In this document: positions 36,050 to 46,592 of the stretch, in pieces
How positions within the stretch are numbered: position 1 is the stretch's first letter
Layout: each line of letters opens with the position of its first letter
Assembly (NCBI GenBank): GCA_029817715.1
Contig: JARUPY010000550.1
Location: 28,791-92,790, forward strand
DNA from: Melastoma dodecandrum
Lineage: Eukaryota > Streptophyta > Magnoliopsida > Myrtales > Melastomataceae
DNA length: 64,000 nucleotides
Reading direction: 5' to 3'
Translations under genes and position numbers: made by a program
The notes under the pieces: model-generated
Told to the model about the DNA's origin: nothing
Seen by the model: only the letters and a program-made list of their open reading frames with translations
Databases searched by the model: none

Positions 36050-37795
36050 GCCTGCCGGATGTCCTGCCCTGGCCCGTGGTGCTGCCGCTGCTCGCCGCCG
36101 CCGCCCGGCTGGCGCTCGGCCACCTCCTGCCGTCCCGCGTCCCCCAGGCCGTCTCGATCCTGGTCGCCGCGGCTGTCGCGGTCCTGGCCGGGATCCTGGC
36201 GCGGGGCGGCGCCGGAGGCATTCCGGTCTACTGGTTCGGCGGCTGGACGCCCCGGCCCGACGCGACGCTCGGCATCGCCTTCGCGGCCGACCCGGCGAGC
36301 GCGGGTCTGGCGAGCTTCATCGCCTCGCTCTTCGCCGCCACCCTGGTCTTCGCCGGCGGATTCTTCGATTCCGCCCGGGCCACCTTCCACACCATCATGC
36401 TGCTGTTCCTCGCCGCCATGCAGGGTTTCTGCCTGACGCGCGACCTGTTCAACCTCTTCGTCTGGTTCGAGGTCATGTCGGTGGCGGGCTTCGCCCTCAC
36501 GGGGTTCTCGCTGCGGCGATCCTCGCTGGCGGGGGCGCTCAACGTCACCGTCTGCAACAGCCTCGCCGCCACCTTCATGCTGGCCGGCATCGGCCTCCTC
36601 TATGCCCGCCACGGGGCGCTCGACTTCGCCGCCCTGGGGGTGAAGATCGCCGGCGCCGGCTCCGATCCCGTGGTGCTCGGCGCCTTCTGCCTCCTGGCCT
36701 GCGGCCTCCTCGTCAAGGCCGCCGTGGTGCCGTTCCAGTTCTGGCTGGCCGACGCCCATGCGGTGGCGCCGAGCCCGGTCTCGGTGGTGTTCTCGGGCGC
36801 CATGGTGCCGCTCGGCCTCTTCGGCTTCGCCAAGCTCCTGGTCCAGGTCTTCGCGGGATCGGCGGAGGTGACGGCTCTCGCCCAGAGCCTGCTGCCGGGC
36901 CTCGGCGGCGTCACGGCCGTGGTCGGCGCGCTGATGGCTTGGCGGCAACGCCACCTGCAGCGCCTCCTCGCCTTCTCGACCATCTCGCATCTGGGCATCA
37001 TGCTGACGGGCGTCGCGGCCCTCTCGGGCACGGGTTTCGCGGGCCTCTTCGCCTATCTCCTGGGCCACGGCGCCGTGAAGGGCGCGCTCTTCATGCTGGT
37101 CGGTATCCTGCTCGCCACCCGGGCCTCGGTCGATGAACTCGAACTGCGCGGGCTCGGCCGCGGCCTCTGGCCGGCCGGCCTCGCCACGGCCGTAGCGGCC
37201 CTGCTGCTCGGCGGCGCGCCCGTCGGCCTGCTCCACGGCGGGGCCGATCTCGTCGGCGCCGCGGCCGCGGGGCCGGCCGCCCCCTGGCTGCACGCCTGCC
37301 TGCTGCTCGGCACGGCCCTCACCGGCGCGGCCGTGCTCAGGGCCGCGGGCCGCGTCTACCTCGGCCTCGGGCCCGATCCCGGCGACGAGGTCCGGGCGCC
37401 GAGCGAGGAGGAGCAGGAAAAGGCGGACCGCCCGCTGTGGCTGATGCTGGTCCCGGCCGCCGTGCTGCTGGCGCTCGATGCCGGAGTGCCGGCCGATCTC
37501 GCCCGCACGGTCGCGGCCGATCTCGTGCCATCCTTCGGGCTCCGGCCCGCGGTCCTGCCGGTGCCGGACCGCTGGAGCCTCGCCGAACCCTGGCTGGCGC
37601 TGCTCGGCACGGTCGGCAATCGCGGGTTTCGCGCTGTTCCGCGAACGCCTGCCGCACGCCCTGCCGGCCGCGGTGGACCGCCTGTCCCGTCCCGTCCTCG
37701 ACGGCCTCCAGCGCCTCCATTCCGGCCTCGTCAACGATCAGGTGGTCTGGATCGCGCTCGGACTCGCCCTCTTCGCCGGCTGGTCGCTCAGGTAG
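36046..37795 (+). CDS. mrpD: Mrp antiporter subunit D (NuoN/MrpD-like, one frameshift)
   Basis: A 582-residue proton-conducting antiporter subunit after correction, with about 14 membrane segments. The Proton_antipo_M core has LFNLFVWFEVMSVAGFALTG (conserved Glu), GLLVKAAVVPFQFWLADAHA (conserved Lys) and FSTISHLGIMLTGVAAL. A GTG start overlaps the mrpC stop. One extra A at 37618-37619 shifts the last 58 codons (restored: AGFALFRERLPHALPAAVDR). It is the last gene of the operon; no mrpA-length gene follows. Confidence 0.9.
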
Positions 37796-37999
37796 GACCC
37801 AGTTTCGTCGAGCATCTGACTTATGTAGATCCGACAATAAATCCCACATCGCCCCGAACCTTCCTCGGATCGTGCGTCTTTTGACCCTTGAAGCATGGCG
37901 GCGAGGCATAGAACTCGGCGACGTCATCCCGTGACTCACAAATAAACTGCGCGGGAGTTCCGATGCGCGCCTCCACGACGGCTTCGACGGAGAAGTTCC

Positions 38000-38853
38000 A
38001 TGTTCTATTTAGACAAGAGGCTGCAGTACCCGGTTCGGGTGGAGACGCCGGATCCGCTCTTCGCGCGCCAGCTCCAGCAGGCCATCGGCGGCATCGAGGG
38101 CGAGATCCGCGTCTGCATGCAGTATTTTTTCCAGGGTTGGGGGGCGCGCGGCCCCAAAACCAAATACCGCGATTTGTTGCTCAACACCGCTACCGAGGAG
38201 ATGGGGCACATCGAGATGTTGGCCACCGCGGTCGCGTTGAACCTCGACAAGGCGCCCGTCACCGAGCAGGAGAACGCGGCGGCCGACGGGATCGTGGGCT
38301 CGATCATGGGCGGGGGCGACACCAAGGGCGTGATCGGCGCCATGCTGCAACGCCACGTCCTGTCGACCGGCCTCGCGGCCTTCCCGGCCAATTCGGACGG
38401 CGTCCCCTTCGACATGTCGCACATCTACGCGAGCGGGAACCTCGCCGCCGACATGTATTGCAACGTCGCGGCCGAATCGACGGGCCGCGTGCTGGCCGTC
38501 CGCCTCTACAACGCGACCAATGATCCCGGCATGAAGGACATGCTGGCCTTCATGATCGCGCGCGACACCATGCACCAGCAGCAGTGGCTCGCCGTGATCG
38601 AGGAGATGGGCGAGAAGGCGTCGCTGCCGACCCCAACAGTTTCGACCAGTCCAAGGAGAACACGACGTACTCCTATGCCTTCTTCGGGTCCGCGGCGGAC
38701 GGCACGCCCCCCATGGCGGGCCGCTGGACCGACGGCCCGAGCCTCGACGGCAAGGGGCAGTTCTCGGTCATGCAGAACGCTCCCCTCGGCGAGGAACCGG
38801 TGCTGGGCCCGGCGCGGCCGGATTCGGGCGCGCAGCGCGAACAGATGGCCTGA
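38000..38853 (+). CDS. Manganese catalase (one frameshift)
   Basis: A 284-residue non-haem catalase after correction, dismutating hydrogen peroxide with a dimanganese site. The four-helix bundle ligands are visible: Glu in GGIEGEIR, Glu and His in ATEEMGHIEML, Glu in NVAAESTGR, and Glu/His in ARDTMHQQQWLAVIEEM. One missing base near 38627-38635 displaces the C-terminal tail (PNSFDQSKENTTYSY), which wraps around neighbouring subunits in the family. It has its own 200-bp upstream region, more A/T-rich than the mrp operon, with no clear known stress-promoter motif. Confidence 0.9.
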
Positions 38854-38886
38854 TCGCGCGACGGGCCCGTCACGCGCTCCTGCGCG

Positions 38887-39627
38887 TCACGCGCCCGCCA
38901 GGCAGCGGCTCTCGGGGATGGCGTAGACGCGGTCCCGCCCGAGCGCGTGGGCGATGCGACGGCCGTCCTTGAACAGGCCCGCGAAGGCGGGATGGCGGAA
39001 GTTGAGCCCGCCCGCATAGGCGCCGAAGGCCGGCATGATGCAGCGCGTGCCGTCCGACACGAAGGCGCGCCGCCGGACCGCCCCGCCGGCGCCCGCCACG
39101 ATGGCGACGGGATGGAGATGGCCGGCGATCTCGCCCGCCGCGGCGCCCGGCAGCGGTTCGTGGCGCAGCGTCAGCGGCCCGAGGGACCAGGTTTCGGCCG
39201 TGAGGCCGCCGAGGCCTTCGGGCGGGGCGGGGTCGTGGTTGCCGGCGAGCCACAGCCAGTCGCGGCCCGCCTGCAGCGCCCCGAGCGCCGCCCGGTCGGC
39301 CTCGCCCATGCGGGTCGCGCCCGCCCGGTCGTGGAACGAATCTCCCAGCGCCACGACGAGCCGGGGCCGGGTGCGCGCCACCACGGCGGCGAGCTTGGCC
39401 AGGGTGGCGGCCGTGTCGTAGGGGGGCAGCATGAGGCCGCGCCGCGCGAAGGACGAGCCCTTCTCGAGGTGGAGATCCGCCACGAGGAGCACGCGCTCCG
39501 CCTCGTGGAACAGGGCGCCGCACACATCCGCCAGCAGGTCCACGCCCGCGACCGCGACATGGCTATGCACGCGGCTCAGCACGCCGGGTCTGGCCTCGAC
39601 CGGCGCCTTCCGTTTCAACGCTGTCAT
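38887..39627 (-). CDS. pdeM: Ligase-associated DNA damage response metallophosphoesterase (PdeM)
   Basis: A 246-residue calcineurin-like phosphoesterase: LLVADLHLEKGSSF (Asp-x-His), VVALGDSFHD, WLWLAGNHDP (Gly-Asn-His-Asp) and EIAGHLHPVAI (Gly-His-x-His) make the two-metal site. This is the small endonuclease/phosphoesterase partner of the LDDR gene set (TIGR04123). Its start at 39627 lies 65 nt inside the 3' end of the helicase gene, an unusually long overlap; internal starts further in are possible. Confidence 0.9.
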   Translation of the reverse strand: MTALKRKAPVEARPGVLSRVHSHVAVAGVDLLADVCGALFHEAERVLLVADLHLEKGSSFARRGLMLPPYDTAATLAKLAAVVARTRPRLVVALGDSFHDRAGATRMGEADRAALGALQAGRDWLWLAGNHDPAPPEGLGGLTAETWSLGPLTLRHEPLPGAAAGEIAGHLHPVAIVAGAGGAVRRRAFVSDGTRCIMPAFGAYAGGLNFRHPAFAGLFKDGRRIAHALGRDRVYAIPESRCLAGA

Positions 39628-42247
39628 CGTCCGCGATGGCTTCCTCGATGAGAACGTCCGCGGCATCGGCCAAGACCGCATCCTCGGCCTCGCCGTAGAC
39701 GGGCTCGCGCCCGATCTCCAGCATGATCGGGACGGCGAGCGGTGAGATCTTCCGCAGGGGCTTGTGCAGGATCCGCCCGCGGATGCGCGACAGTAGCTCG
39801 CCGAGCCGCGCGAGATCGAGGAGTCCCGTCGCCGCATCGTCGCGCGCCGCCTGGAGCAGGAGGTGGTCCGGCTCGTGGCGGCGCAGCACGTCGTAGACGA
39901 GGTTGGTCGAGACCGTCATCTGCCGCCCGGTCTTCTCGCGGCCCGGATGGCGGCGCTCGACGAGGCCCGCGATGGTGGCGCAGATGCGGAAGGTGCGCTT
40001 CATCATGGAGGATTCGTCGAGCCAGGCCTCGAGGTCGTCCCCCAGCATGTCCTCGTCGAACAGCCCTTCCAGCGTCACGAGCCCCCGGGCGATGCGCGCG
40101 CCGACGTCGTGGTGGGACCAGACCGCGATGGCGTAGTCGTTGGCCACGAAGCCCATGGGGCGCAGCCGCGCCCGCTCCATGCGGCGGCTGAGCAGCATGC
40201 CGAGCGTCTGGTGCGCGAGGCGGCCCTCGAACGCGTAGGCCACGAGGTAGTGCCGGCCGCCCCGCGGAAAGGTCTCGACCAGCATGCGATCGCGCGGGGG
40301 CAGGGCCGATTTCGCCGCCTGCAGCGCCAGCCAGTCCTCGACCTGGCCGGGCAGGTCGAAGTCCTCCGGGCGCGACGTCATGGCCCTGACCTGTTCGGCG
40401 AGATAGGTGGTGAGGGGGAACTTCGAGCCCGCGTAGGAGGGGATCTTGGGCTCCGTGCCGGCGACGCGGGCGCAGAGCGCCTCGTCGTCCACGATGGCCT
40501 GGAGCGCCAGGATCTCGCCGCCGAACAGAAACGTGTCGCCGGGCAGCAGCGTTTCGAGGAAGCCGTCCTCCACCTGGCCCAGCACCCTGCCGCCCCGGCC
40601 GATGGGCCCCGTGGCGGTCGGCAGCCCGCCCGGCCCGGGCGCGGCGGAGCGCGAGCGCACCAGCCTGACCTTCAGCATGGAGGCCTGTACGATGGTGCCG
40701 ACGTTCATGCGGTACTGCTGGGCCACCTGGCCGTTCGACACGCGCCAGCGCCCGTCCTTGTCCTGCCGGATCTTGGCGAAGCGGTCGTAGGCCTGGAGCG
40801 CGTAGCCGCCGTGGGCGACGAACTGGACCGCGCGGTCGAAATCCGCGCGGTCGAGCCCCGCGTAGGGCGCGGCATCGGTCACTTCGGCGTAGAAGGCGTC
40901 GGCGTCGAAGGGCTCGGCGCAGGCCATGCCGAGGACGTGCTGGGCGAGCACGTCGAGGGCGCCGGTGCGCGCGGCCGGGGTGTCCTGCAGGCCGGCGGTC
41001 GCGGCCTCGATGGCGGCGCGGCACTCCAGCACCTCGAAGCGGTTGGCCGGCACCAGGATGGCGCGCGAGGCCTCGTCGAGCCGGTGGTTGGCGCGGCCGA
41101 TGCGCTGGATGAGCCGGCTCGCGCCCTTCGGCGCGCCGACGTTGATGACGAGGTCGACGTCGCCCCAGTCGATGCCGAGGTCGAGCGTCGCGGTCGCCAC
41201 CACGGCCTTGAGACGGCCCTCCGCCATGGCGGCCTCGACCTGGCGGCGCTGGCCGACGTCGAGCGCGCCGTGGTGGAGCGCGATCGGCAGGTTGTCGGCG
41301 TTGATGCGCCACAGATCCCAGAAGAGCTGCTCGGCCTGGAAGCGCGTGTTGACGAAGAGCAGCGCCAGTTTCACGCGCCGGATCTCGTCGTAGATCTCCT
41401 TCAGCGCGTGGCGGGCGCTGTGGCCCGCCCAGGGCAGGCGCTCGCGCGAATCCAGCATCGTGATGTGGGCCGCCGCGCCCTCGGGCGCCGTCACGATGGC
41501 GGGCGGCGGGTCGGCGCGGCCGTGGAGATAGGCGGCGAGTTCCCGCGGTTCGCGCACGGTGGCGGAGAGCCCCACGGTCTGCACCCCGGGCGCGAGGCGG
41601 CGCAGCCGCGCGAGGTCGAGCGCCAGGAGGTCGCCGCGCTTGGAGGTGACGAGGGCGTGGAGCTCGTCGAGCACGATGCGCCTGAGATCGGCGAAGAGCT
41701 CCCTCGCGCCGGGATTGGCCAGCAGCAGCGCGATCTGCGCGGGCGTGGTGAGCAGGATGTCGGGCGGGTCGCGCCGCTGGCGCTGGCGCTTGCTCGCCGA
41801 GGTGTCGCCCGTGCGGGTCTCGATGCGGATGGCGAGGCCCATGTCGGCCACGGGCCGGTCGAGGTTGCGGGCGACGTCGACCGACAGGGCCTTGAGGGGC
41901 GAGATGTAGAGCGTGTGGAGGCCGGGGCGCCGCTTGGGCCGGCCCGCGAGGTCGACGAGGCTCGGCAGGAAGCCCGCGAGGGTCTTGCCGGCGCCCGTCG
42001 GGGCGATGAGCAGCGCCGAGCGGCCGGCCTCGGCCTCGGCCAGAAGCTCCAGCTGGTGCGGGCGCGGCGCCCAGCCCCGGCCCGCGAACCAGGCCTGGAA
42101 GGCGGGGGGCAGGGCGGCGCGGCGGGCGGCGGCCTCCGGCGCAGGCGCGCCGGTACCGCGGTGGAGGTCGCCGGCGACGGCGCGGGGGAGGGAGGCGGCA
42201 GAGGGAGGCACGCCCAACATGTAGGTCAGGACGGGCGGCCGTGACAT
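39563..42247 (-). CDS. Ligase-associated DEXH-box helicase, Lhr-like
   Basis: An 894-residue superfamily-2 helicase. Walker A is LIAPTGAGKTLAGFLPS (about residue 80), the DEXH box is IVLDELHALV, motif III is VGLSATV, and the second RecA domain has GASRLIQRIGRANHRLDE. The C-terminal half is the Lhr/WH and DUF4910-like region. It matches the ligase-associated class (TIGR04121) that occurs with a bacterial ATP-dependent DNA ligase, an exonuclease and PdeM; here the ligase and exonuclease are 7 kb downstream on the other strand. Confidence 0.93.
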   Translation of the reverse strand: MSRPPVLTYMLGVPPSAASLPRAVAGDLHRGTGAPAPEAAARRAALPPAFQAWFAGRGWAPRPHQLELLAEAEAGRSALLIAPTGAGKTLAGFLPSLVDLAGRPKRRPGLHTLYISPLKALSVDVARNLDRPVADMGLAIRIETRTGDTSASKRQRQRRDPPDILLTTPAQIALLLANPGARELFADLRRIVLDELHALVTSKRGDLLALDLARLRRLAPGVQTVGLSATVREPRELAAYLHGRADPPPAIVTAPEGAAAHITMLDSRERLPWAGHSARHALKEIYDEIRRVKLALLFVNTRFQAEQLFWDLWRINADNLPIALHHGALDVGQRRQVEAAMAEGRLKAVVATATLDLGIDWGDVDLVINVGAPKGASRLIQRIGRANHRLDEASRAILVPANRFEVLECRAAIEAATAGLQDTPAARTGALDVLAQHVLGMACAEPFDADAFYAEVTDAAPYAGLDRADFDRAVQFVAHGGYALQAYDRFAKIRQDKDGRWRVSNGQVAQQYRMNVGTIVQASMLKVRLVRSRSAAPGPGGLPTATGPIGRGGRVLGQVEDGFLETLLPGDTFLFGGEILALQAIVDDEALCARVAGTEPKIPSYAGSKFPLTTYLAEQVRAMTSRPEDFDLPGQVEDWLALQAAKSALPPRDRMLVETFPRGGRHYLVAYAFEGRLAHQTLGMLLSRRMERARLRPMGFVANDYAIAVWSHHDVGARIARGLVTLEGLFDEDMLGDDLEAWLDESSMMKRTFRICATIAGLVERRHPGREKTGRQMTVSTNLVYDVLRRHEPDHLLLQAARDDAATGLLDLARLGELLSRIRGRILHKPLRKISPLAVPIMLEIGREPVYGEAEDAVLADAADVLIEEAIADDDSVETEGAGRGQTRRAEPRA

Positions 42248-42399
42248 CCGCCATCCGAACCAGAGCGGCCGGCGCTTTCGGGCCCATTAAGCATGCGCCC
42301 AGCCTCCGGGTGCCGATCCGCGCGCCGCAACGGTTCGTTCAGGGTGCGCTTGTTTGATGCCCGAGTGCATCTGATGATTGAAACAGTCGAGAGGCTCCC

Positions 42400-44518
42400 G
42401 TGAAGATCAAGGCCCAGGTCGTATGCAGCTTCGCGGCCATGCTGGCCCTTCTGGCGACCGTCGCGGGCGCCGCGATCGATGGGACCGGGAGGATCGGCCG
42501 CCTCGCCGGCGACCTCAACGGTCGCGTCATCGAAAAGACCCGCATCGCCGCCAATATCGTCGACCTCGGCCAGCAACTCCGGTTGCTCGACACCATCCGT
42601 CGGACCTCGGACGATCCCGTGCAGCAGGCGCGTGCCGAAGATCTGATCGAGGACCGCATCCGCGCCGCCGACGACCGGGTCGCGGTGTACAGGCTCTACG
42701 CCGATTCCGACCTGGAGCGGCGACTGCTCCAGAACCTCGAAAGTTGCCGGCAGGCCTATTTCGCCGTGCATCGCGAGACCGATGCCCGATCGCCCGACGA
42801 ATTGCGGCAATCGGCCGAGGACGGGGCGAAACTGTCGGCCGCCTTCGACGAGATGACCCGTCAAGCGAACGGTCTGGCGAAGCTCGCCGAAACCGAAGCG
42901 CGCGAGGCTCGGGGACAGGTGGCGGACCTCGTCGCCGGCGCGCGCTTGACCGTCCTCGCCGTTGCGGGATGCGCGATCGCCATCGGCGTTGCGATCCTCT
43001 GCCTGCTGCTCGTCGGCGTGTTCCGTCCGCTGGCCCGCATGACGGGAGCGCTCGTGGCGCTGTCGCAGGGCAAGCTCGACGCCAGGCCCTTCTCGTCGGG
43101 ACGCGGCGGCGAGGTCGACGACATGGCCCGGGCGCTCGACGTCTTCCGCGGCAATGCCGTCGCCCTGTCGGTGGCCCACGAGGAGACCAAGGCCGCCCAC
43201 CAGCGCGCCGACGCCCTCGCGCGGCACGACGCTTTGACGGGGTTGCCCAATCGCCGCGTGCTGACGGCCGCGATCGCCGACGCCATGGCGCGCAGCAGCC
43301 GCCGCGGCCAGGCCTGTTCGATCCTGGTGCTCGACCTCGACCGTTTCAAACCCATCAACGACATCTACGGCCATGGCGCCGGCGACAAGGTCCTCTGCGC
43401 CGTGGCGGAGCGGCTGAACGCGAACGTGCGCTCGGGCGAGGTCGCGGCCCGGCTCGGCGGGGATGAATTCGCCGTCGTGCTGGAGCACGAACCGGGATCG
43501 GACGCGCCCTACAGGGTCGCCAAGCGCATCATCGCCGGGATCGGCGCACCGATCGCCATCGACGACCGTTTCCGTCACGGTCGGCACGTCGGTCGGCATC
43601 GCGCGCTGGCCGTCGGACGGCGACGACCCCGAGGCGCTCCTGCGCGCGGCCGACCTCGCCATGTACAAGGCCAAGCGGGAGGATCGCGGCGGCTTCCGGT
43701 CCTTCGAGATCGACATGGATGTCCAACTGCGCGCCCGGGCCGATCTCGAAGCCCGGCTCTGCATGGCGATCCGCGACGGCCACATCCGGCCCCACTACCA
43801 GCCGCTGGTCGATCTCCAGACACAGCGGATGGTCGGTTTCGAGATCCTGTCGCGCTGGCACGACGGCGACGTCGTCCGCGCGCCGGGCGAGTTCATCCAG
43901 ATCGCCGACGACGCCGGCCTGATCCCGGAGCTGACCTATTCCGTGCTGAGACAGGCCTGCCGCGACGCGCGGGACTGGCCGGAGGCGACGACGCTCGCCA
44001 TGAACGTGACGCCGGCTCAGATCTCCGACGTCCAGTTCCCGGACGCCATCCTGAAGCTTCTCGCCGACGAGAGCTTCCCGGCGCAGCGGCTCGAACTCGA
44101 GATCACCGAAAACGCCCTCATCGGCGACCTCGCCAGCGCCAAGACCGTCATCACGGCACTGCGGGCGCGCGGCGTCCGGATCTCGCTCGACGATTTCGGT
44201 ACGGGCTATTCGAGCCTGCACCACCTGCGCAGCCTCAAGTTCGACAAGCTCAAGATCGATCGGTCCTTCGTGCAATCCATGCTGACCGACGCCGAATCGG
44301 CCAAGATCATCGAGACCATCCTGGCCCTCACGCACAGCCTCGGGATCTTCACGGTCGCGGAGGGGATCGAAAGCGGTGACCACCTCGACGCCCTGACCGC
44401 GCATGGGTGCGACTACGGGCAGGGATATTTCCTCGGCCGTCCCCTGGCCGCCGACGACATCGGGCGACTCATCGCCGGGGGGGCGCCGCCGGTCCCCTGC
44501 CTGACGCGCGCGGCCTGA
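42400..44518 (+). CDS. Membrane GGDEF-EAL cyclic-di-GMP protein (one frameshift)
   Basis: A 705-residue protein after correction. An N-terminal membrane helix, a periplasmic four-helix-like sensor (residues about 30-180), a second helix (LAVAGCAIAIGVAILCLLLV), HAMP (FRPLARMTGALVAL), then GGDEF (RLGGDEFAVV intact) and EAL. The EAL motif is EILSRW rather than EALLRW, but the catalytic Glu and DDFGTGYSSLHHL loop are present. The frame breaks near 43561-43568 inside the GGDEF domain, with one extra base. It probably both makes and degrades c-di-GMP in response to a periplasmic cue. Confidence 0.9.
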
Positions 44519-44687
44519 ACCCGCGCCCGCGGGGCCGTCCGCCATGCCGCGGACCGCGCCCGAACGCCGTCGCGGTGTCGGCTCCGGCTCCGAATCGAGA
44601 GCAGGTTCATCGGCTTGCCATGTTGCGGGCGATTCCAAGACAGCGGATCCTGTTCTAGGGTGCGGGGACCCTGTCGAGCCCGGACCG

Positions 44688-45020
44688 ATGAAACTCACCG
44701 CTCTGCTGCAACTCGTCCTGGCCTGCGCCATCTTCATCGCCGCCGCCAGCAGCGCCAAGGCCTGGGCGCTGTCGCCCTCGCCCTGGAAGATCCTGCAGAC
44801 CATGGCGCTCTACACGGCCGGCAATCTCCTCATGCTGCGACTGGTCCGGGACCTCGGGATGGCCACGGCCTTCAGCATCTCGGCGGTGCTGCAACTCCTC
44901 GCCGTCAACGCCATCGCGATCCTGGTCTACGGCGAGCGGGTCGGGGCGGTGGAGGGCGCCGGCCTCGTCCTCGCCGTGGTGGCGGTGGCGCTGATCACGC
45001 TGGCGCCCCGGCTACCCTGA
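44688..45020 (+). CDS. Small four-helix membrane protein (EamA/SMR-like)
   Basis: A 110-residue protein with four hydrophobic segments, resembling half-size EamA/SMR transporters: LVLACAIFIAAASSAKAWAL, LYTAGNLLMLRLV, ISAVLQLLAVNAIAILVYGE and the final LVLAVVAVALITLA. The Glu in YGERVGAVEG matches the place of a conserved acidic residue in the family. Such proteins may flip lipids or export small cations. It stands alone. Confidence 0.65.
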   Translation: MKLTALLQLVLACAIFIAAASSAKAWALSPSPWKILQTMALYTAGNLLMLRLVRDLGMATAFSISAVLQLLAVNAIAILVYGERVGAVEGAGLVLAVVAVALITLAPRLP

Positions 45021-45104
45021 GCCGCGCGGGCCGTCGGGCCCGGTCGGCCGACGCGACGTCGCGGGAGATCCGCCTCGGCGGCCCGCTCGGCATCCGCGGA
45101 GGCA

Positions 45105-45337
45105 CGCAGGGCTCCGAAGTCAGGTTAACAGCCGACGGTCGGGTGCGCCCTTCTCCCGCTGGCGGGAGAAGGTGTCGCGGCGCAGCCGCGACGGATGAGG
45201 GTGGTGAGCCCCGCGCGCTGGCCAAAAATTAACCCCTGGTTGCCCCTCATCCGTCCATCGCTGGCGCGATGGACACCTTCTCCCCGGAGGGGAGAAGGAC
45301 GGTCCCGACACCGTTAACCTGACTTCGGAGCCCTGCG
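45105..45337. repeat. MITE-like element with 25-bp terminal inverted repeats
   Basis: A 233-bp non-coding element. The ends 45105-45129 and 45313-45337 are perfect 25-bp inverted repeats. A 10-bp direct repeat GCGGAGGCAC flanks it (45096-45105 and 45335-45344, sharing 1-3 bp with the TIRs), as a target-site duplication would. Inside are hairpins CCTTCTCCCGC/GCGGGAGAAGG (45149-45172), CCATCGC/GCGATGG and CCTTCTCCCC/GGGGAGAAGG. No transposase is present. The internal CTTCTCCC/GGATGAGG motifs are common intergenic repeats of Rhizobiales. Confidence 0.85.
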
Positions 45338-45433
45338 GAGGCACGGCTTTCCGCTTGCCCACCCGCGTCCGGAGCCGTCACCATGCGTCACGGTCCCGGG
45401 TGGCGGCCCGATCGATGGAGCGGATCGAAGACC

Positions 45434-46534
45434 ATGGACGTGTCGCTCGAACAGCTCACGGACGCCATCTACGAGGCGGCCCTGGTGCCGTCATCCTGGC
45501 CCACGGCCCTGGAGGCGCTCGCGACGGCGGTCGGCGCGGCCGGCGGCGTCCTGTTCACGGCGGACCGCCAGGGCGTCGAATGGTGGACCTCGGCGCCGGC
45601 CACGGCGTCCGTCATGCATGTCTTCGTCGCCGACGGCTGGATGACGCGCAACACCCGCGCCTTCCGGCAGATCGCGCTCGAACTCGACGGTTTCGCCACC
45701 GATCTCGACCTCTACGCCGAGGACGAGATCGCCCGCGATCCGTTGCACAGGGATCTCCTCCATCCGCATGGCTTCGGCTGGGCGGCCGGCACCGTGGTCC
45801 GCGTGCCGACCGGAGACCTGCTCGTCTACAACATGGAACGGCGCCTCGCCGACGGCCCTTTCCCCGCCGAGGCCGTGTCGCGCCTCGACGTGCTGCGCCC
45901 GCATCTGGCGCGCGCGGGCCTGATCGCCGCCCGGATCGGCGCCGAGCGCGCGAGGATCGCGGCCCAGACCCTCGGCCTGCTCGGTCTGCCGGCCGCCGTG
46001 ATGGCGGCCGGAAGCGGCCGTCTGCGCGCCGCCAACGCATTGTTCGAGGCCCTGATGCCGGCCGTGGTGCGGGAGGCGGCGGGGCGGCTCGCCTTGACCG
46101 ACCCGGCCGCCGATGCCCTGCTGAGAAACGTCCTGGCCCGCCGCGACGCGGCCTCGCAGCTGGCGGCGACGCTGTCGATCCCGGTGCGGGCCGACGGGGA
46201 GCGTTGCCCGTTCGTCTTCCACCTGATCCCCGTGCGCGGGATGGCGCTCGACGTGCTGCCGGACAATTCCCTCCTGCTGGTCGTGACGCCCGTCGACCGG
46301 CCCAGTCTCCCGTCGGCCGCGGTGACCCAGGGATTGTTCGACCTCCCGCCGGCCGAGTCCCGCCTCGCCCGGGCCCTCGGAGAGGGACAGAGCCTGAAGG
46401 CGATCGCCGCGCTGAGGGGCTTGAGCCCGGAAACGCTGCGGGCGCAGCTGAAGAGCGTCTTCGACAAGACCGGGATCCGGAGGCAGAGCGATCTCGTCGC
46501 CCTGTTGAACGGATCGACCTTGCCGTCGCGCTGA
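45434..46534 (+). CDS. LuxR-family transcriptional regulator
   Basis: A 366-residue regulator from the ATG at 45434 (MDVSLEQLTDAIYEAAL); an in-frame ATG at 45383 would add 17 residues. The N-terminal two-thirds is a PAS/GAF-like sensor without recognised ligands. The C-terminal HTH (AESRLARALGEGQSLKAIA then GLSPETLRAQLKSVFDKTGI) is the LuxR type binding DNA. No autoinducer-synthase gene is adjacent, so it is probably an orphan sensor. Confidence 0.85.
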   Translation: MDVSLEQLTDAIYEAALVPSSWPTALEALATAVGAAGGVLFTADRQGVEWWTSAPATASVMHVFVADGWMTRNTRAFRQIALELDGFATDLDLYAEDEIARDPLHRDLLHPHGFGWAAGTVVRVPTGDLLVYNMERRLADGPFPAEAVSRLDVLRPHLARAGLIAARIGAERARIAAQTLGLLGLPAAVMAAGSGRLRAANALFEALMPAVVREAAGRLALTDPAADALLRNVLARRDAASQLAATLSIPVRADGERCPFVFHLIPVRGMALDVLPDNSLLLVVTPVDRPSLPSAAVTQGLFDLPPAESRLARALGEGQSLKAIAALRGLSPETLRAQLKSVFDKTGIRRQSDLVALLNGSTLPSR

Positions 46535-46544
46535 GCCGGATGTG

Positions 46545-46560
46545 CCGGGCGACCGCCCGG
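46545..46560. terminator. Hairpin between convergent genes
   Basis: Perfect 7-bp arms CCGGGCG/CGCCCGG with a 2-nt loop, in the 58-bp gap between the LuxR-type gene and the convergent methyltransferase. It can serve both genes as a weak terminator. Confidence 0.5.
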
Positions 46561-46592
46561 CAGCGCGGGGTGGCGCGTCGGGCCGCGCGGCG

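Noticed and set aside
39863..42244. 793-residue plus-strand frame opposite the Lhr-like helicase
   Set aside because: Shadow frame; the helicase motifs on the minus strand are intact.
43463..44518. Programmed frameshift separating GGDEF and EAL domains
   Set aside because: No slippery heptamer or downstream structure is visible, and similar one-base breaks occur all over the window; a consensus error is simpler.
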